From Hepsetus odoe (Eukaryota > Chordata > Actinopteri > Characiformes > Hepsetidae), in NCBI GenBank assembly GCA_017165825.1, contig CM029367.1:5398723-5462722 (forward strand): a stretch of 64,000 bases of DNA. The letters are read 5' to 3'. The notes beneath the pieces were generated by a model. That model had not been told where the DNA came from, searched no databases, and saw nothing but the letters and a program-made list of their open reading frames with translations. Shown piece by piece: positions 35,715 to 49,160 of the stretch (position 1 is the first letter of the stretch; each line of letters opens with the position of its first letter). The position numbers were made by a program, and so were the translations under genes.

Positions 35715-37123
35715 AATCCCACAAAATATTTTTTTTATTTTCTTTTCATGTAATATGTTTATAATTATTAATTCCATTAACTTAATTACATGATTAGAGT
35801 AAACATTTTCCCTTTTTCCAGGATAAATAGCCCTAAACCTGTAGGTCCATTTTTATTTTATAAACTTCAAATGATGAGTGAATCCTGTTTACTTGCAGAT
35901 CTAAAGTGTGCAAACAAGGCTGACACAATAAATGGGTGAAAATGTCTTGTGAAGATAAACAGCACAATGCACTATAATAATTGATTGCCAATATAATCAG
36001 ACACAACAGCCCTAATTTGTGCAGAAAAGGTTTTGAGAGAGAGAGAACAGGAGAGTGAAATTGGTTTCAAGTTGAACAGTGGACCACGAAACCAAGAGAG
36101 CGGATATAAGAGCAGTAGAGGTGTATTACTCCAACAAAGGCCGCAGGGCCATTCGCTCTGGGTGATTTACCGAGGCACTTGGCCTCTTCTGACCCTGAGG
36201 CAGTAAAATGTCTCCGAAAACAGACTACAATAGAACATACGTACCATTTCACCTCACCTGCTCCAGCATTTTCAGCCTAATCTCTGTATTGCCCTCTGAT
36301 GACCACAGACAGACCAATGGGACACAATACACACTGATGCTTTTATTGTGCCTGATCCCTGATATGTGCTACAGATGTTGCAGACAGAGATTAGGTTTAA
36401 GAAACGCTGGATTATTCCAGCCAAAAATGAGATTCCAAAGGAAATATAGGCAAGAATGAGATTCATACAGGGAGCAGGGGTGAGAATAAAAGTATTGTGT
36501 TGTAAAGTGTTGACTCTAAAATGTCTCTCCCGTGTACTTTCTTCCAATGGCGACGTATTTCGCAAGGATTCTGCCCCAGAGGTGGCAGACTGCATACACA
36601 CAGCGAACCCCCATCAAGCTGACTACACACATGCAGACACACACAGAGTAAAATGTGCCTTTCTGTCCATTTGAATGTTTCCCACCACCGTGGACACCCT
36701 GGCCCCCTCAGCAGCCAGACGTCTCTACTGCTAGTCTGAATTCTTTCTGACACTGCGGATCCTCCACCATGGCCCATGAGGAATGATTAACCCACAGATG
36801 GGAGCAGGCGATAGCGGAAAAAAAGGAGAGGAAGAAAAGGGCATGTGACAGGAAAGAGCAGAAATGAGGTGATGTTTCTCCAGCTCCACTACAGATGCTG
36901 GAATTTCAAGTAGGTCTGATACTGATACATTCCTTTTCTTCTTTAAAAATGATTAAGCTTTAAAACTGAACCATGATCTTCTTCAAACGCTGTGATAATC
37001 CAGGATATATTGCTTCCCATATTTCACTGCACATTTCGTACAGCATGTTATGATAGTATTCACTGGATACTGATACAAGGCTCATGGGAATCAGATCAAC
37101 GACATCTCTAGTTTAAAAATCAT

Positions 37124-37295
37124 GAGGCAGTGGTGGCCTAGTGATTAGGGACTAGGCCTCAAGACCGAGTCAAAGGTTTGAATCAAAGCTGTAGGGTGCC
37201 CTGAGATACTCTTGAGCAAGGTACCATCCCCATCACTGTTCCATGGGTGCTGGATATCGCTGCACGGTGTGCATGGGTGTAAAGCAGAGGTTGCA
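37124..37295 (+). mobile_element. tRNA-derived SINE, family A, tail truncated
   Basis: Head ggcagtggtggcctagtgat, degraded B box (aggtttgaatc) and core cttgagcaaggtaccatccc. Ends at aaagcagaggttgca. Confidence 0.83.
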
Positions 37296-37520
37296 AAGAG
37301 CATGAGGAGCACCAGAAATGTGTCTCATTTTAATCATACCTGTTTTCTAAACCATAAATCACAGATTAAACCACTTTTACTGTCTTATCAGCTCACAGAC
37401 ACTGAAACAAAAACAAATGGGAAAAAAGAGAGTCTATTGATAGTCTGTACAGAAGAACAAACAAATTCATAAAATGATCAAATAATTTAACATCTGAGTA
37501 GCCTGGGCTCTCCTGAAATA

Positions 37521-38003
37521 ATAAAAAAAAAAAAAAAAAACTTGACTAATAAATATGCATCCAACAAAATTCCCAATTGTAACTGATATAAAATTTACTA
37601 TGGGTTACTAAAAAATACTATGGGTTTTAAAGTTTACAATTTCCTGTAAACTGCAGTGGATTTTCTACTTGAGAACACAGGATATAGTGCACATATCAAG
37701 CATGAGCCAAACACATAGTTAAACCAGCTGGATTCATCCTCCACATGTAGCAATTAATATTTCAGAGGCTTCCTCTATGTACATGTACTGCAGAGAGTGA
37801 ACTGCCAAAGCATGACTAGTCTCATGTTGTTCCCTGGTGGTCGCCGCGTATTTTCAACAGCGTAATGTCCGGGCATCCAGGGCCAAGATATACATATCAG
37901 GAATACATAGTCTATCAGATTTCTAGAGTAAAGAGAATGTACTATCATTAAAACGAATCCCAAATAAATGCAGATTTTTCTGTTTTTTTTTTTTTTTTTT
38001 TTT
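37521..38003. repeat. poly-A and poly-T runs
   Basis: An A run of about 19 at 37521-37540 and a T run of about 22 at 37982-38003. The sequence between is unremarkable AT-rich DNA. Confidence 0.9.
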
Positions 38004-39065
38004 CAGGTTTATTCCATGCTTATTCCAGTGTTTGTTAATTAATTAATTGAATTGAAGTGTTTATAACCATTTGTTACCCCAATCATCACAATGCATGCTA
38101 AAAACAAACAAACAAAAAAAAAAACAGAAGTATTTTTGCTGAATAGCTGAACAATCTGTTATTCTGAAAGTAATCAAGGTAATGAAATTCAATGATTTTA
38201 ATGACCAAATGAAGAAAAAAAAAGATTTTGTACCTCATTGTGGAAGTAACAAAATAAAATACAATAAAATGACAATTACTATATTGTTGCATTATTATCA
38301 TTATTTATGCAGATTATTTATAACATTTATTACGCATTACCTAATCCTAGCATAACATAGTGTCATCCTTTTAAAGCATATTCTCAATGCATGCAAGGTG
38401 AGAAAATGACTTGCGGTACTTATCTAGAAGGTCACTTCTTGTTAAATAACCTTCCTTCCTGTCCCTTGGGAAAGGATTGTCACAGAAGGGGTGCGTCTTC
38501 CCATGATGCACTGCAGTGGCAGGCGTTCTGTAATCCAGCCCAGAGGGCATTTGCCCTTCAGCATTTCTCCATGACCACCTTGCGAAGCTCATCATGTGAT
38601 TCAAATATAAACAACGAGCCGTTTCCAAAGCCCACCCCTGTAGCCTGTAGGTCAATGGATTCACATGAAAAACATTCACTTCAGACACAGAGCCAATTAG
38701 AGCCGATTAACCTGCACTGATCGAGCCATGAAGTTATTTATGAACTGAACAACATCGTTTGCTTCCCTGCCGGAGTATGTTCATCATGCCAGCCCCCCAT
38801 GAGCAGCTCGGTGGGGGCAATCAATAGGCACCCGCATCCTGTGGCGCATCCTATGAAGGGGAAAGAAGTCCGCCTGCAGGGTAAAGGTCAGTCTCTGGGG
38901 AGTGATCTTTTCACTTTCCTTCTGTGTGGTTTCTAATGTGCATTTGACATCTGAATGATAAATTTGGTTATCAAAAGCCATTTAAGACACAAAAAAGTCC
39001 TATTCTTCCAAAAACAGTTAGGATTAAAAGCTCCCAGCTTTTTACACTGTATATATTTTTTGTTT

Positions 39066-39330
39066 CAGAGTTAAAGGAGAGAGTGCAGGCAGTTTGGGAT
39101 GGGTGAAGGAGAGCGGCAGGAGTTTTCTGACACATGGGTACAAGCGAGTGTGAAAGGGAAGGTTTACAAGACAGTAGTTAGACATGAGTTAGACACGGTG
39201 GTGCTGAAGGAAAGACAGAAGGAGGAGCCGGAGGTGTCAAGTTCAACATGCTGAGATTTTCGCTGGGAGTGACGAAGATGGACAGGATTAGAAACGATTA
39301 TATTAAGGGGACAGCTCAGGAAATGTTTTT
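39066..39330 (+). mobile_element. RTE-like LINE fragment, frameshifted
   Basis: Plus-strand DNA is clearly related to the other RTE copies (atgctgagattttcgctggg, gacaggattagaaacgat, ggggacagctcag) but is broken by stops. It extends further 5' than the 29-kb copy. Confidence 0.75.
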
Positions 39331-39561
39331 TTTTCACTGACCATCTGATCATCGAATTTGTAGCTATTTGTTTCACCAAAATGCTGGATAGCTGTTATAT
39401 AATAGGATGACATAATCCTTCATTCCAACAGAGAAAGAAAGATCAGAGGAGGTGGTGGATTTATGCTATTTGTGTATATCTCTGTCTCTGGGGAGGGAAT
39501 GAAAGAATGGACACCAGCAGTTTACAAGTGCTGCAGCAAACACATAACTAAAGAAAAGCTC

Positions 39562-39793
39562 AAGTGAAAGTGACTATTCTTCTCATTGTGAAAAGCTGCA
39601 CAGCACAATAAAATGAAATTCAACCTCTGCATTTCACCTATACACACACGTGCAGCAGGGGGCAGCTACTGAAGGCACCCGGGGAGCAGTGATGGGGACA
39701 TTACCTTGTTCAAGGGTACCTCAGGGCATCCTACTGGTGATGGAATCGAACCCATCTAGAGCCAACTCCCTAACCACTAGGCCTCCACTGCCT
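39562..39793 (-). mobile_element. tRNA-derived SINE, family A
   Basis: Tail cacaatgagaagaatagtca, gcacgtgtgtgta, core and head (cagtggaggcctagtggtta) are seen on the minus strand. The B box region has a small deletion. Confidence 0.85.
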
Positions 39794-40835
39794 AGTGTCA
39801 TAATGGTTGTATGACAGTTCTGGCGCAGTTCACGTTGTTGGGCAAGGCAGTCGCCCTGATGAGCGGAAGAGAAGGGCTCCGTCCCAAACCAAACACTTCT
39901 ATTCTATACACACTACATTGCTGAGTGCATGTCCAATGGTTGTGCACTTTTTTAAACACTGTTTAGTGCAGTAGTATCAATTTGGGACACAGCCACAGTT
40001 ACAGTTAGAATCTATTTAGTGGGAATTTTGCCGTAAATGCCGTAAATGTAATTTTCATTTTCAGTCCAAAAGCGGGTGGCAGTTAGCTAACAGCTAATCA
40101 TTGCTCATCTTTCACCCCTCCTCAGTGAAAATATACACACAGCTGTCTGAGTTTCAGTACACAGGTGCTGTTTAGAGGAGTGAAAGTCATCTTTTGAGCA
40201 CTGCTGTGCAGCTTTCAGTGCCTTATTCTAAATGCATTCACAGCCATTGCACCTCTTTCTCTCTCGTCCATGCATGCACTTAATGTAAATTCCACCAGAC
40301 AAGTGGAGTGTACAGGGGTTTCAATTGTGGCAGAATGTCAAAGACGATGCATCAAATCAGTACAACAAACGGTTATGAACATGCTATTTACATACTCCGG
40401 TAGTGGATTGGCACACAGTCTGCGTGCAGGTACAATGGCAAAAGTTCAGGATGAAAAGGTTAGCCGGTGATTTTTCACAGAAAAATGTGTTTCATGTGTT
40501 TTACACCCTGGTTAGTCTGCAGGAGACATGGTGAATAAAAAATGTAACTTTCTCATAGGCTTATGTGAACAAAAATGAAGCAAGAATATTTGTCACTTAA
40601 ATTCTTAAATCCAGAAATGTCAACCCTGAAGACGAAACCATGTTATTCAGTGGTTTCATTTGAAGCGGGTTGATCTTTAACATCTTTAAATCTAAAAGTG
40701 TTTACAGTGTAGATGACAGGAAGTTAGCACATGAAACGGTTATGAATAAACATATATGCATATATGTTTTTACCCATTTATGGATATATAGAATATACCC
40801 AGAGCTCTGTTTGGCAAAATAGTCCTCCAAAATGC

Positions 40836-40849
40836 CCCCCCCCCCCCAA
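40836..40849. repeat. poly-C run
   Basis: A run of about 13 C residues; G run on the mdga1 transcript sense. Confidence 0.9.
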
Positions 40850-41346
40850 CATATTGCTATTTTCGACATTTCTTAAGAAACAAAAAAGACATTTACATTG
40901 TTCGGATGAATAAATAAATAAAATGTCCTGTCCTGTCTGATATTTGAGCTGGGAAGTGTCCTGATGATTTCTCAACAAACCATTCTAATTCACTTTGTTT
41001 GCCTCTTAACATTTGAATTATTATTAAAGTCTAAACTTTAATTATAGGTTCATTATAGATAAAATACCGATTCAGTCCCAGAACCGCTTCAGTTTCAGTT
41101 GAAGGACCAGACAATCTTTGTGAAGCACTGGTATACTGGCTCCAACATTTTTTTTTTTCTAGTTATGTTCTAGCTTTTACCTTTAAAATATAAATCACAG
41201 CACATTTGTAACGAAATGTTTCTGACCTGACGGAGAAGTTTCAAAGCATTCTAAAGAGTGCTTTTGCCTGAACCTGAAAAGTCTAGACACCACACACCTG
41301 TTATACATTTTAACATTTTTTCAGTTGTTCAGAAGGACAAATGAGA

Positions 41347-41567
41347 GCGAAAATTCTTGTTACTGCAAGGTCACAGCACACCACAAAGACATTGAACCTC
41401 TGCATTTAACCCATGCACCAGGGGGCAGCTACGAAAGCTCCTGGGGAACAGTGACAGGGACGGTACCTTGCTCAAGGGTACCTCAGGGCAACCTACTGGT
41501 AAGGGGTTTGAACCCACAATCTTCTGATCCTGTTTCCAACTCTCTAACCACCAGGCCACCGCTGCCC
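41347..41567 (-). mobile_element. tRNA-derived SINE, family A
   Basis: Minus-strand head gggcagcggtggcctggtgg, B box gggttcaaacccc, core and tail gtaacaagaat. Confidence 0.87.
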
Positions 41568-41683
41568 TATGTGAGGCTGTTGCTGATATGATTTCCCGGA
41601 AACATACATAAATATTGTCTTGAGTTATTTATTGGTCGGTTTGCAGAGCTGTCTGCTACATTATTCTAGCAGAAAATGGATTG

Positions 41684-41897
41684 TGACGTGAAAGTGACTG
41701 CATGTCATTGTGAAACATAGCACACAGTGAACAAACTGTGTATCCACTATATTTAACCCACACACATGTACTGGGCAGCCATATCCAGAGCAGTGATGGG
41801 ACGGTATCTTGCTCAAGGCCACCTCGCAGCACCTACTGGTCCGGTAATATGAAACCAGGACCTTACGATCCTGCAACCTATTAACCAACGGTGCCTC
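41684..41897 (-). mobile_element. tRNA-derived SINE, family A, divergent
   Basis: Older copy: tail tcacaatgacatgcagtcac, core with ccttgagcaagataccgtcc, head gaggcaccgttggttaat. Only 117 bp from the previous copy, same orientation. Confidence 0.8.
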
Positions 41898-41954
41898 AAT
41901 TATAAGCAAAAATTGTCATCAAAAACAGACAAAAATATAACATATGCAATGTTT

Positions 41955-42225
41955 CAGAGTTAAAGATATAGAGATTTTCATTGCATTTGAGGACATGTCC
42001 AAAGGAGAGACAAAGATTATTTGGGAGGAGGATGTTGAAGATGGAGCTGCCAGGAAAGAGGAAAAGAGGAAGGAGAAAGAGGAGGTTTATGGACGTGGTG
42101 GGACAGGACATGAAGGTGGTCGGTTTGAAAGAGGAAGATGCAGAGGACAGGAAGAAATGGAGACAGTTGATCCGCTGTGGCGATCCCTAAACGGGAGCAG
42201 TCGAAAGACAAAGAAGAATGTCACT
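41955..42225 (+). mobile_element. RTE-like LINE 3' fragment
   Basis: Plus frame reads RMLKMELPGKRKRGRRKRRF, MDVVGQDMKVVGLKEEDAED, then KWRQLIRCGDP stop, the same C-terminus as the 29-kb copy. The upstream part is deleted after 'acatgtccaaaggagagac'. Confidence 0.87.
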
Positions 42226-42320
42226 AGCTTGGCACTATAATCATTTTATGGAAGCATCAATTAGCATTATTATAGTAGTAGCAGAGATTTTTTTCCTTGT
42301 TATATGATCGTAATTTGATA

Positions 42321-42573
42321 TTTCTGGCCTGGGGGGGTAGGACGTCAATGTGGAGCCAGGCATCAGGAACTTAACTTTATTCTTCATGGTTTACCAAACA
42401 AAACAAGGGACTAAAAAAAAAAACAACATTAACTTTAAGGCTTAGCCTCTGTGAAAGAGCCACGCTCTGTTCTGACTCATTGGGCCTTAAATAGTCAGCC
42501 CCAATGAAGCACACCCTTGCCCCAGTGAGCCCAGGTGTGCTCGATCAGAACCGAGCGCCCTCTACCGTAACAT
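42321..42573 (-). mobile_element. Divergent solo LTR related to the 33-kb element
   Basis: Same order of blocks as the 33-kb LTRs: gtggagccagg, ttaactttat, tctgttctgactcattgggc, tcagccccaatgaagcacac, agcccaggtgtgctcgatca, agcgccctctac and a terminal gtaaca. The 5' boundary is not sharp. Confidence 0.65.
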
Positions 42574-43300
42574 AACCGCAACCTAACCAACTCATTTTTC
42601 AGAGTGTTCTCAGTTATTTTGCAATCTATGGATTTGTTTACCATTTTGCATATATTGAAAACAGGGTTTAACCAAAATAATATTGATAAAAAAATTTTAA
42701 AAAAAAGCTCCTAACGCAGGTGCCCATTAGTCTTGGCATTAAATTGCACATTCGCATCAGAGGAATACAAAAAAAGTAGATTAGAAGGCACTCCTTTTGT
42801 TTTGCTTTCCTCTCGAAATAAGGCCAAGGTCAGTTTTCTCAGTGCCGAGGGGCTTGGCTAAGCTCCGCAGTAATTAGCCCTAATGTGATAAAAAGTCAAT
42901 CACATTCAAGATTACTGTCCTTAGCACTGGAAAGTTCCGACATTACGTTTAAGCTTTTCATTACCCAAATCTGAACATTAAAGATTCCAGTCAGGAAGGG
43001 TTACTTCATAAAGTAATGATAAATTATGCTCAGAAGACAAATATTGTATGATCACTTTTAATATAATCCGAGCAGTTTGAATCAGAATGATAAATCTCAA
43101 AAATCACAATTCCGGGCACTGCGGAATTAATATCAGACCACATTGAGGTCCCCAGATATGCACATCAGTGGCAAATTGTAATCTAATCTAATCTGGCCCG
43201 ACAGTAGTCTAAAATGTCACATACAAGCCCAAACTGACTCCAGACCAGGCACTAGACCAGGGTCCATGAAACACTGTCCCATGTAGGCGTATATAATTTG

Positions 43301-43602
43301 ACCAAACAGGTGCTGATGATCATCAATGTCACACGGAGGTTGAAACACAGTCATGTTTGGAACAACCGACCAGCCGAGTTCCTTCAGAAACTGTGTGCAA
43401 GCGTACCTAGAAGAATTGATGCTGTTTTGATGGCAAAGGGTGGTCACACCAAATATTGATTTGATTTAGATTCTCTTTTGTTCATTCACTGCATTTTGTT
43501 GATTGATGAAAATAAATGATTAACACTTCCATTTCTGAAAGCATTCTTGTTTACAGCCTTTTTTCCCACCTGCCTAAAACTTTTGGACAGTACAGTACTG
43601 TA
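43301..43602 (+). mobile_element. Tc1-like transposon relic, internally deleted
   Basis: The 5' region block accaaacaggtgctgatgat...gaaacacagtcatg is joined directly to the transposase C-terminus (WNNRPAEFLQKLCASVPRRI, KGGHTKY stop). The 3' end is cagtacagtactgta. Confidence 0.83.
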
Positions 43603-43614
43603 AATATATTAATA

Positions 43615-44090
43615 TATTCTTTTTCTTTCGGCTGCTCCCGTTTAGGGGTCGCCACGGCGGATCAACTGTCTCCATTTCTTCCGGTTCTCTTCATCTTCCT
43701 GCTTCAAACCAACCACCTGCATGTCCTCTCTCACCACGTTCATAAACCTCCTCTTTGGTCTTCCTCTTCTCCTCTTTCCTGGCAGCTCCATCTTCAATAT
43801 CCTCCTCCCAATATAATTCTCGTCTCTCCTCTGCACATGTCCAAACCAACACAACCTTGCTTCTCTAACTTTGTCTCCAAAACATCTAACCTGAGCTGTC
43901 CCTCTAATATACTCATTTCTAATGCTGTCCATCCTTGTCAAAGCCAACGAAAATCTCAGCATCTTTAACTCTGACACCTCCAGCTCCGCCTCCTGTCTCT
44001 TTGTCAGTGCCACTGTCTCCAACCCTTACAACCTAGCTGGTCTCACTACTGTCCTGTAAACCTTCCCTTTTACTCTAGCTGGTGATTGTT
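43615..44090 (-). mobile_element. RTE-like LINE 3' fragment, the longest open copy
   Basis: A 126-codon minus-strand frame: ELEVSELKMLRFSLALTRMD, REARLCWFGHVQRRDENY, GRPKRRFMNVVREDMQVVGL, WRQLIRRGDP. Upstream sequence (to 44090) continues as 'ggaaggtttacaggacagta...' typical of the element. Confidence 0.9.
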
Positions 44091-44628
44091 AATGTAAGAA
44101 AAAACAAAAGAAGGTCAGAATCCCATGGATGTGGACCATAAAATGCTAACAGATAAGGATAACGTAATGAAAGAAACCTCAAAATTTGTTTATATTACAA
44201 TGGCTGTTGCACTACCCCCCTTCAGTTTTACTCTAATTATTTGACAGTTACAGACTGGGATACCAAGATGGGATTCCAAGACCTACTCGCTTATCATTCT
44301 CATTGTCTCTCTGTTTCTCTCTGTCTTTGTGAAACTTTAGGGTCCCTCAGGAAAAAGCATATATACTGCACTGCAGTCTCTAAGGGTCCTGTTTTAAATG
44401 CAATCAATGTCTCATTATAATCCACTGCTATACATCTCAGTCCTATTTATGCTGGAGATTAGGGGAAAAGAGGCTCTCACTATTCGGTCAATATATTGGA
44501 AACAGATACATGTCAGATCACAGGTGGTCCCCTTCAAACCCCTGCACTTTAGAGGCTTGAATGCTTAAGCCCACCCATGCAGAAAAATGCTTTCCCTCAT
44601 GTTAGACATCTAACTGTTTACTCATCAT

Positions 44629-44630
<2 letters not shown>

Positions 44631-44716
<86 letters not shown>
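44631..44716. repeat. (TA)n microsatellite
   Basis: About 85 bp of TA with two phase slips, followed by (TTTA)n and (TTAG)n units. Confidence 0.98.
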
Positions 44717-44719
<3 letters not shown>

Positions 44720-44775
44720 TTATTTATTTATTTAGTTAGTTAGTATAATCATGAACATTGTTCTGTGAAATGTGT

Positions 44776-45015
44776 AAAAGTGAAAGTGACTACCCTTGTC
44801 ATTGTGAAACACAGCACAGCACAACACAATGAAATTCAACCTCTGCGTTTCACCCATACACACACGTGCAGCAGGGGGCAGCTATTGAAAGCGCCCGGAG
44901 AGTAGTGATGGGGACGGTACCTTGCTCAAGGGTACCTCAGGGCAACCTACTGGTGAGGGAATCGAACCCACAATCTTCCGATCCAGGGCAACTCCCTAAC
45001 CACTAGGCCACCGCT
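44776..45015 (-). mobile_element. tRNA-derived SINE, family A, full length
   Basis: Minus-strand head agcggtggcctagtggttag, B box gggttcgattccc, core and tail tcacaatgacaagggtagtc. Confidence 0.9.
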
Positions 45016-45179
45016 ATATGCGAATAGATACGTCCAGTTACAAAATGGATTCATTTATATTAACAAAAAAAAATCCCTTTTAGGCCCAGCTGGGCAAAGA
45101 AATGATACACTGATCAAATTACCTTCAGCCTAAGTCACACACTCACCAATCGACAGTTCTCAGTCATTTTGAGTTTTTT

Positions 45180-45444
45180 TGAGAGGGGCATCCCTCTGTT
45201 TCTTCAAGAAGCTCTCTTCTGAGAGCATCTCCTCTCCAAACACCTCCAAACACTTACCTCACCCCACTGTTTCTTACGACTTATGTACTGCACTCTTTAT
45301 ACACTTTAATATTGACACTTTTTTATTAGATTCAGTGTTATTTCACTTTAAATGGCATTTAATGTTATCGTGCAACTCTTATCGCACTCTAGCCTAAATG
45401 CTAGGCACTTTGGATAAAAGCATCTGCTAAATGAACGAATGTGA
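45180..45444 (+). mobile_element. L2/V-SINE-type LINE 3' end
   Basis: Ends with cactttggataaaagcatct gctaaatg, the widespread fish L2/V-SINE tail. Upstream fragments (tgtactgcactctttatac, cgcactctagcc) resemble the end of fish L2 elements. No intact ORF. Confidence 0.6.
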
Positions 45445-47399
45445 ATGGGGTGAAGCCCGTTACACGGACAGAAGTTTGTAGCATTTGATAGACTACAAAT
45501 GAGAATTCAGGACAAACTTAGCTGAAGACTTAAAGGGCAAAATATATGGACAGTTTCCATAAATCAATGCACTACAATCATAAAAGTATGTAAGCTATGA
45601 TACGTCAAAAAAGCAGAGCAGTTGGCCACCCAAGGCAATGACTTCCATTAAAAATCCAAAATGTTGGATTTCAAAACTGTTGCGGGCCTATTTTGTATTC
45701 TTTCCAAAGAAAAAAGCATTTTTGTAGCAAATTTGCAGCAAGTCCAACTTCTTCGAGTGAGAGTGAAATTCAAGGTTCGACCCACAAGAACTCTTCATGC
45801 TTATTAGGATGGCAGACGGGTTGTCGCTACTGGGCTGATAGACTGTGCTTTGTTTATAACTTCACCAACAAGATGCAAATAGAATGAATGCCAGATGTGT
45901 GCGAGAGCCCGCCATCCTGACTCGCCTTTTTAATAAAATATAATATAGTCTACAAAAGGAGACTGTTATTAGCCCATTGTTGAAAATCTTATATTGGAAC
46001 GAAGTATTGCTCCATCTGCTCTGTTTTGTTATGCAGGAGATACTGAAGAACACTCCTTTGAATCTGAATGCGGTTCACTTGCCTGGGCGTAATGAAAGAT
46101 ATCCTCTGCTGATAAACTTTGGGTAATTTGTTTTGTATCTAATGCCAGTTTGCAGTATGAAGGCAAAGAAGAAGAAAAGGTATTAGATATCCCATGAGAC
46201 ATCAGAAATAAATAGATTAGAGTGAAGGATAGTGCAAAGAAGGGTAGCTAGAAATTGTTGTATTTTATGAAAAATGAAAATGAGTTAACGTTTGCAAAAT
46301 ATAACCACAAAAATTACTTTTTGCCCAAGGGTTTAAGAATAGATCAGGCAATGGCTAAAAAATACATGCCTGAAAATTCTCAAGTTCACACGTAGGGCAA
46401 TAAGTAAGAAGTTTAAACAGCCAGAGTTGTAGTGTAGAGTAGACACTGGTGTATTTTCTCATGACACGTACAGAGGTGGGTAACAAGGCAAAATTTTCTC
46501 CAAAAACATGATTGGAGAAGAATCTGGGAGCCTCTAAGTCTCCAAAAATATTTAGGTGCATTTGTAAAGAGTGGCTAAACATATGCACCTGATTTCTAAA
46601 AGATATTGGAACTAAAACTGGTTTTGCTGGAGATTTATTAGAGTGGCACTAGGGAGACAGATTCTGTGTCGAAGAATGGTCTCACTCAGTGTTCTCCAGT
46701 CCCATAAGGTTCTGCAGGAGAACACTTTTTCACTTTTATCCTGCAGTGGCAGTTGGCGTAAAGTTTTAACGGCAAAAAATAAATCTGAGAAAATACATCA
46801 CTCAGGATGAGCCTCTGCCAAGTTCTGAAAATGTAAATGAATCAGCCATTAATGTAAATGTTACTTATTAATACTATCAGTGCACTGATATAATGAATTG
46901 TTTAATAATAAATAAAAATAACACACGACTTACGGATGATGTTGTCAAACAGGGGGAATTAGCATCGCTGTCTAATTACCTACTCTGTTACACTACACAC
47001 ACGAAAGAAAAGTTACTCCCAATGTCATTATCTGTGGTTATTCATCACATGGGCAGAGGTTCACACTCTCACAAATATGTCAACACCTTAAAACCTAATG
47101 GATCTCAGTTCATAACGCAGCCTCCATATTGAACCATTGAGTACAAATATGCATGTATCGTCGGAGAACTGGACTCTTTGCAGAGAAGATATGAATCAAC
47201 TGAAAAACTACTTCAGCCTTCTTCAGTTCTCTTGCTGGATGCAACTAGTGAAGACTCGGGCCTTGTTTTCTTCTCACAGTCTGATAAATGCCCTGTCTCC
47301 ATTGTGGAAATAACACATAATAACACGGAACAGCAGCTGACAAGCACTGGGTTAAATCTGATATTCCAATAAATGTCAGAAGAGCACAAGGCCATAGGA

Positions 47400-47415
47400 T
47401 TTACATTCTGGGAGA

Positions 47416-47467
<52 letters not shown>

Positions 47468-47860
47468 GCGAGAGAGAGAGAGGAAGAAAGAAAAAGGAAT
47501 GCATAGACTTGAAGGAAGCAAAAAATAGGGATAGAGGAAAGAGAAATAGCGGGAGTGGGGGGGGAAGGGATACATAAACTTGGAAGAAAAAATGATTTAA
47601 GAGAAGGAAAGAGAGAGGAGGACAGATGATAGAGATAGAGAGGATAGAGGTTAGGGAATGCATGCACATGGAGGAAGGGAAATGGAAAGAGAGAGAAAAA
47701 AAGAGAGAGACCGAGAGAGAGAGAGGGGGGGACGAAAAAAGAATGCATGAACTTGAAGGAACGGAAAGAGGGAAAGAGAGGGAGAGAGAGAGAAGGCAGA
47801 AGAACAGGAAAATGCTTGAACTTGCAGGAAGGGAAATAAGACAAAAGGGAATATAGTAGT
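47400..47860. repeat. Purine-rich minisatellite with (GA)n
   Basis: (GA)n at 47409-47481, then copies of a gaatgcatgaacttgaagga-like motif at 47497, 47569, 47656, 47741 and 47810, each followed by 50-65 bp of purine-rich spacer. The mdga1 sense strand is a pyrimidine tract of about 460 nt with few breaks. Confidence 0.85.
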
Positions 47861-47940
47861 GTGTACATACACACATATGACTTGATGCATAAGGCCTTGG
47901 GGATTTGTACATACTCCCACACTTGATAACCAAGTCTTAT

Positions 47941-47955
47941 CAGAGAGAGAGAGAG

Positions 47956-47986
<31 letters not shown>

Positions 47987-47987
47987 T
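47941..47987. repeat. (GA)n microsatellite
   Basis: About 23 GA units with one c interruption. Confidence 0.97.
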
Positions 47988-49160
47988 TCATTCACAAAAT
48001 ACTCTCAGACGTACATCCTTATAAATAAGCAACATCGTCTTTCGGGGGTTGCAACAAGCACTGACAACAATAACAAACCGCCAAAGACTACAGCCTGAAT
48101 TACCAAGCCTAACAAAAGCCTGCTCTTGTTCAGGGAAAAAAAAAAAAAAACAGCAATCCTCTTCTCCGGCGAATGAAATAAACACATCAAACGAAACAAA
48201 CAGCTGAAATTCACAGCACCACAAAAAAAAAAAAAAAAGTTTGTGGCAGCCTCTTTAAAATCAGCACAGATCGCCACATGTATCGCGTGTGCCCGAATTT
48301 CACGCTTCTCAAAAATATACCTTCTGTAGAGATTATGATAAACAACAGGTTCTCTGTGCTAACAAGCAGCACAGGGTGGGCGTGGGGGAGTTCCACGCAG
48401 AAGCCGGCACCCATTTTTAACGAGGCCCCTGTTCTGCTGTGGAGCCTGGAGATGTTTATTAGAGGCATGAAATTTTCATATGGAGTAAAGCATTCCCTTT
48501 CATCCTGCAGCCCCCCGTCAGAACAAGCTCCGGCCCAGGCAGGAAGCTGCGCCTGAGCCTGGAAGCTCGACGTGAGGGAGGCAAGGGGGGGGTGGCGGGC
48601 CTTCAGGTGGCGCCTTCAGGTGACATCATCTAAAGATGGTGGAAATGGCGGAGGGGTGGAATCAACACTCTTTTAAGTTTATAGACTCACTACAAAGTAC
48701 AAATTGGTAAAGCTTCTAGTATTTGAAGGTTCCTTAGACACCACAAGGTTCTTCACATTCTCAAATCTCATTCAGTTTCAAAGGCATCACTCAAGAAAGC
48801 CTCTAGATCATGTATGTTTGTATGTTTTCTGAAAAAAAAAAACAACCTGGTTGCACAAAGAAGAAAGAAAGAAGTAAAAATACTCAAAAAAATATGGACC
48901 AATTGCTTCTGAAGGTTTCCTGTGGCAGTTTTGGACAATAATAGAAAATGTGAATATGGTGATTTTGAATGTAAAGTCTCTGACCAACTGACGTGTTAAG
49001 GTTGATAAAATATTCAGCAAATGTATTTCTATGAATTTTTTAAAAATTTTTAAGACAGTGCTGACAGAGTGGTCGAGGGTTTATAAAATACAAAAAAAAC
49101 TAAAATGACTAATACCCAGAATGGCTAATTTAAAATGTGGTTGGTGATTTAGAGGCGGTG

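Noticed and set aside
47376..47995. Long Ser/Leu-rich minus-strand frames (185 and 196 codons)
   Set aside because: Translation of GA/CT repeats; no complexity beyond the repeat.
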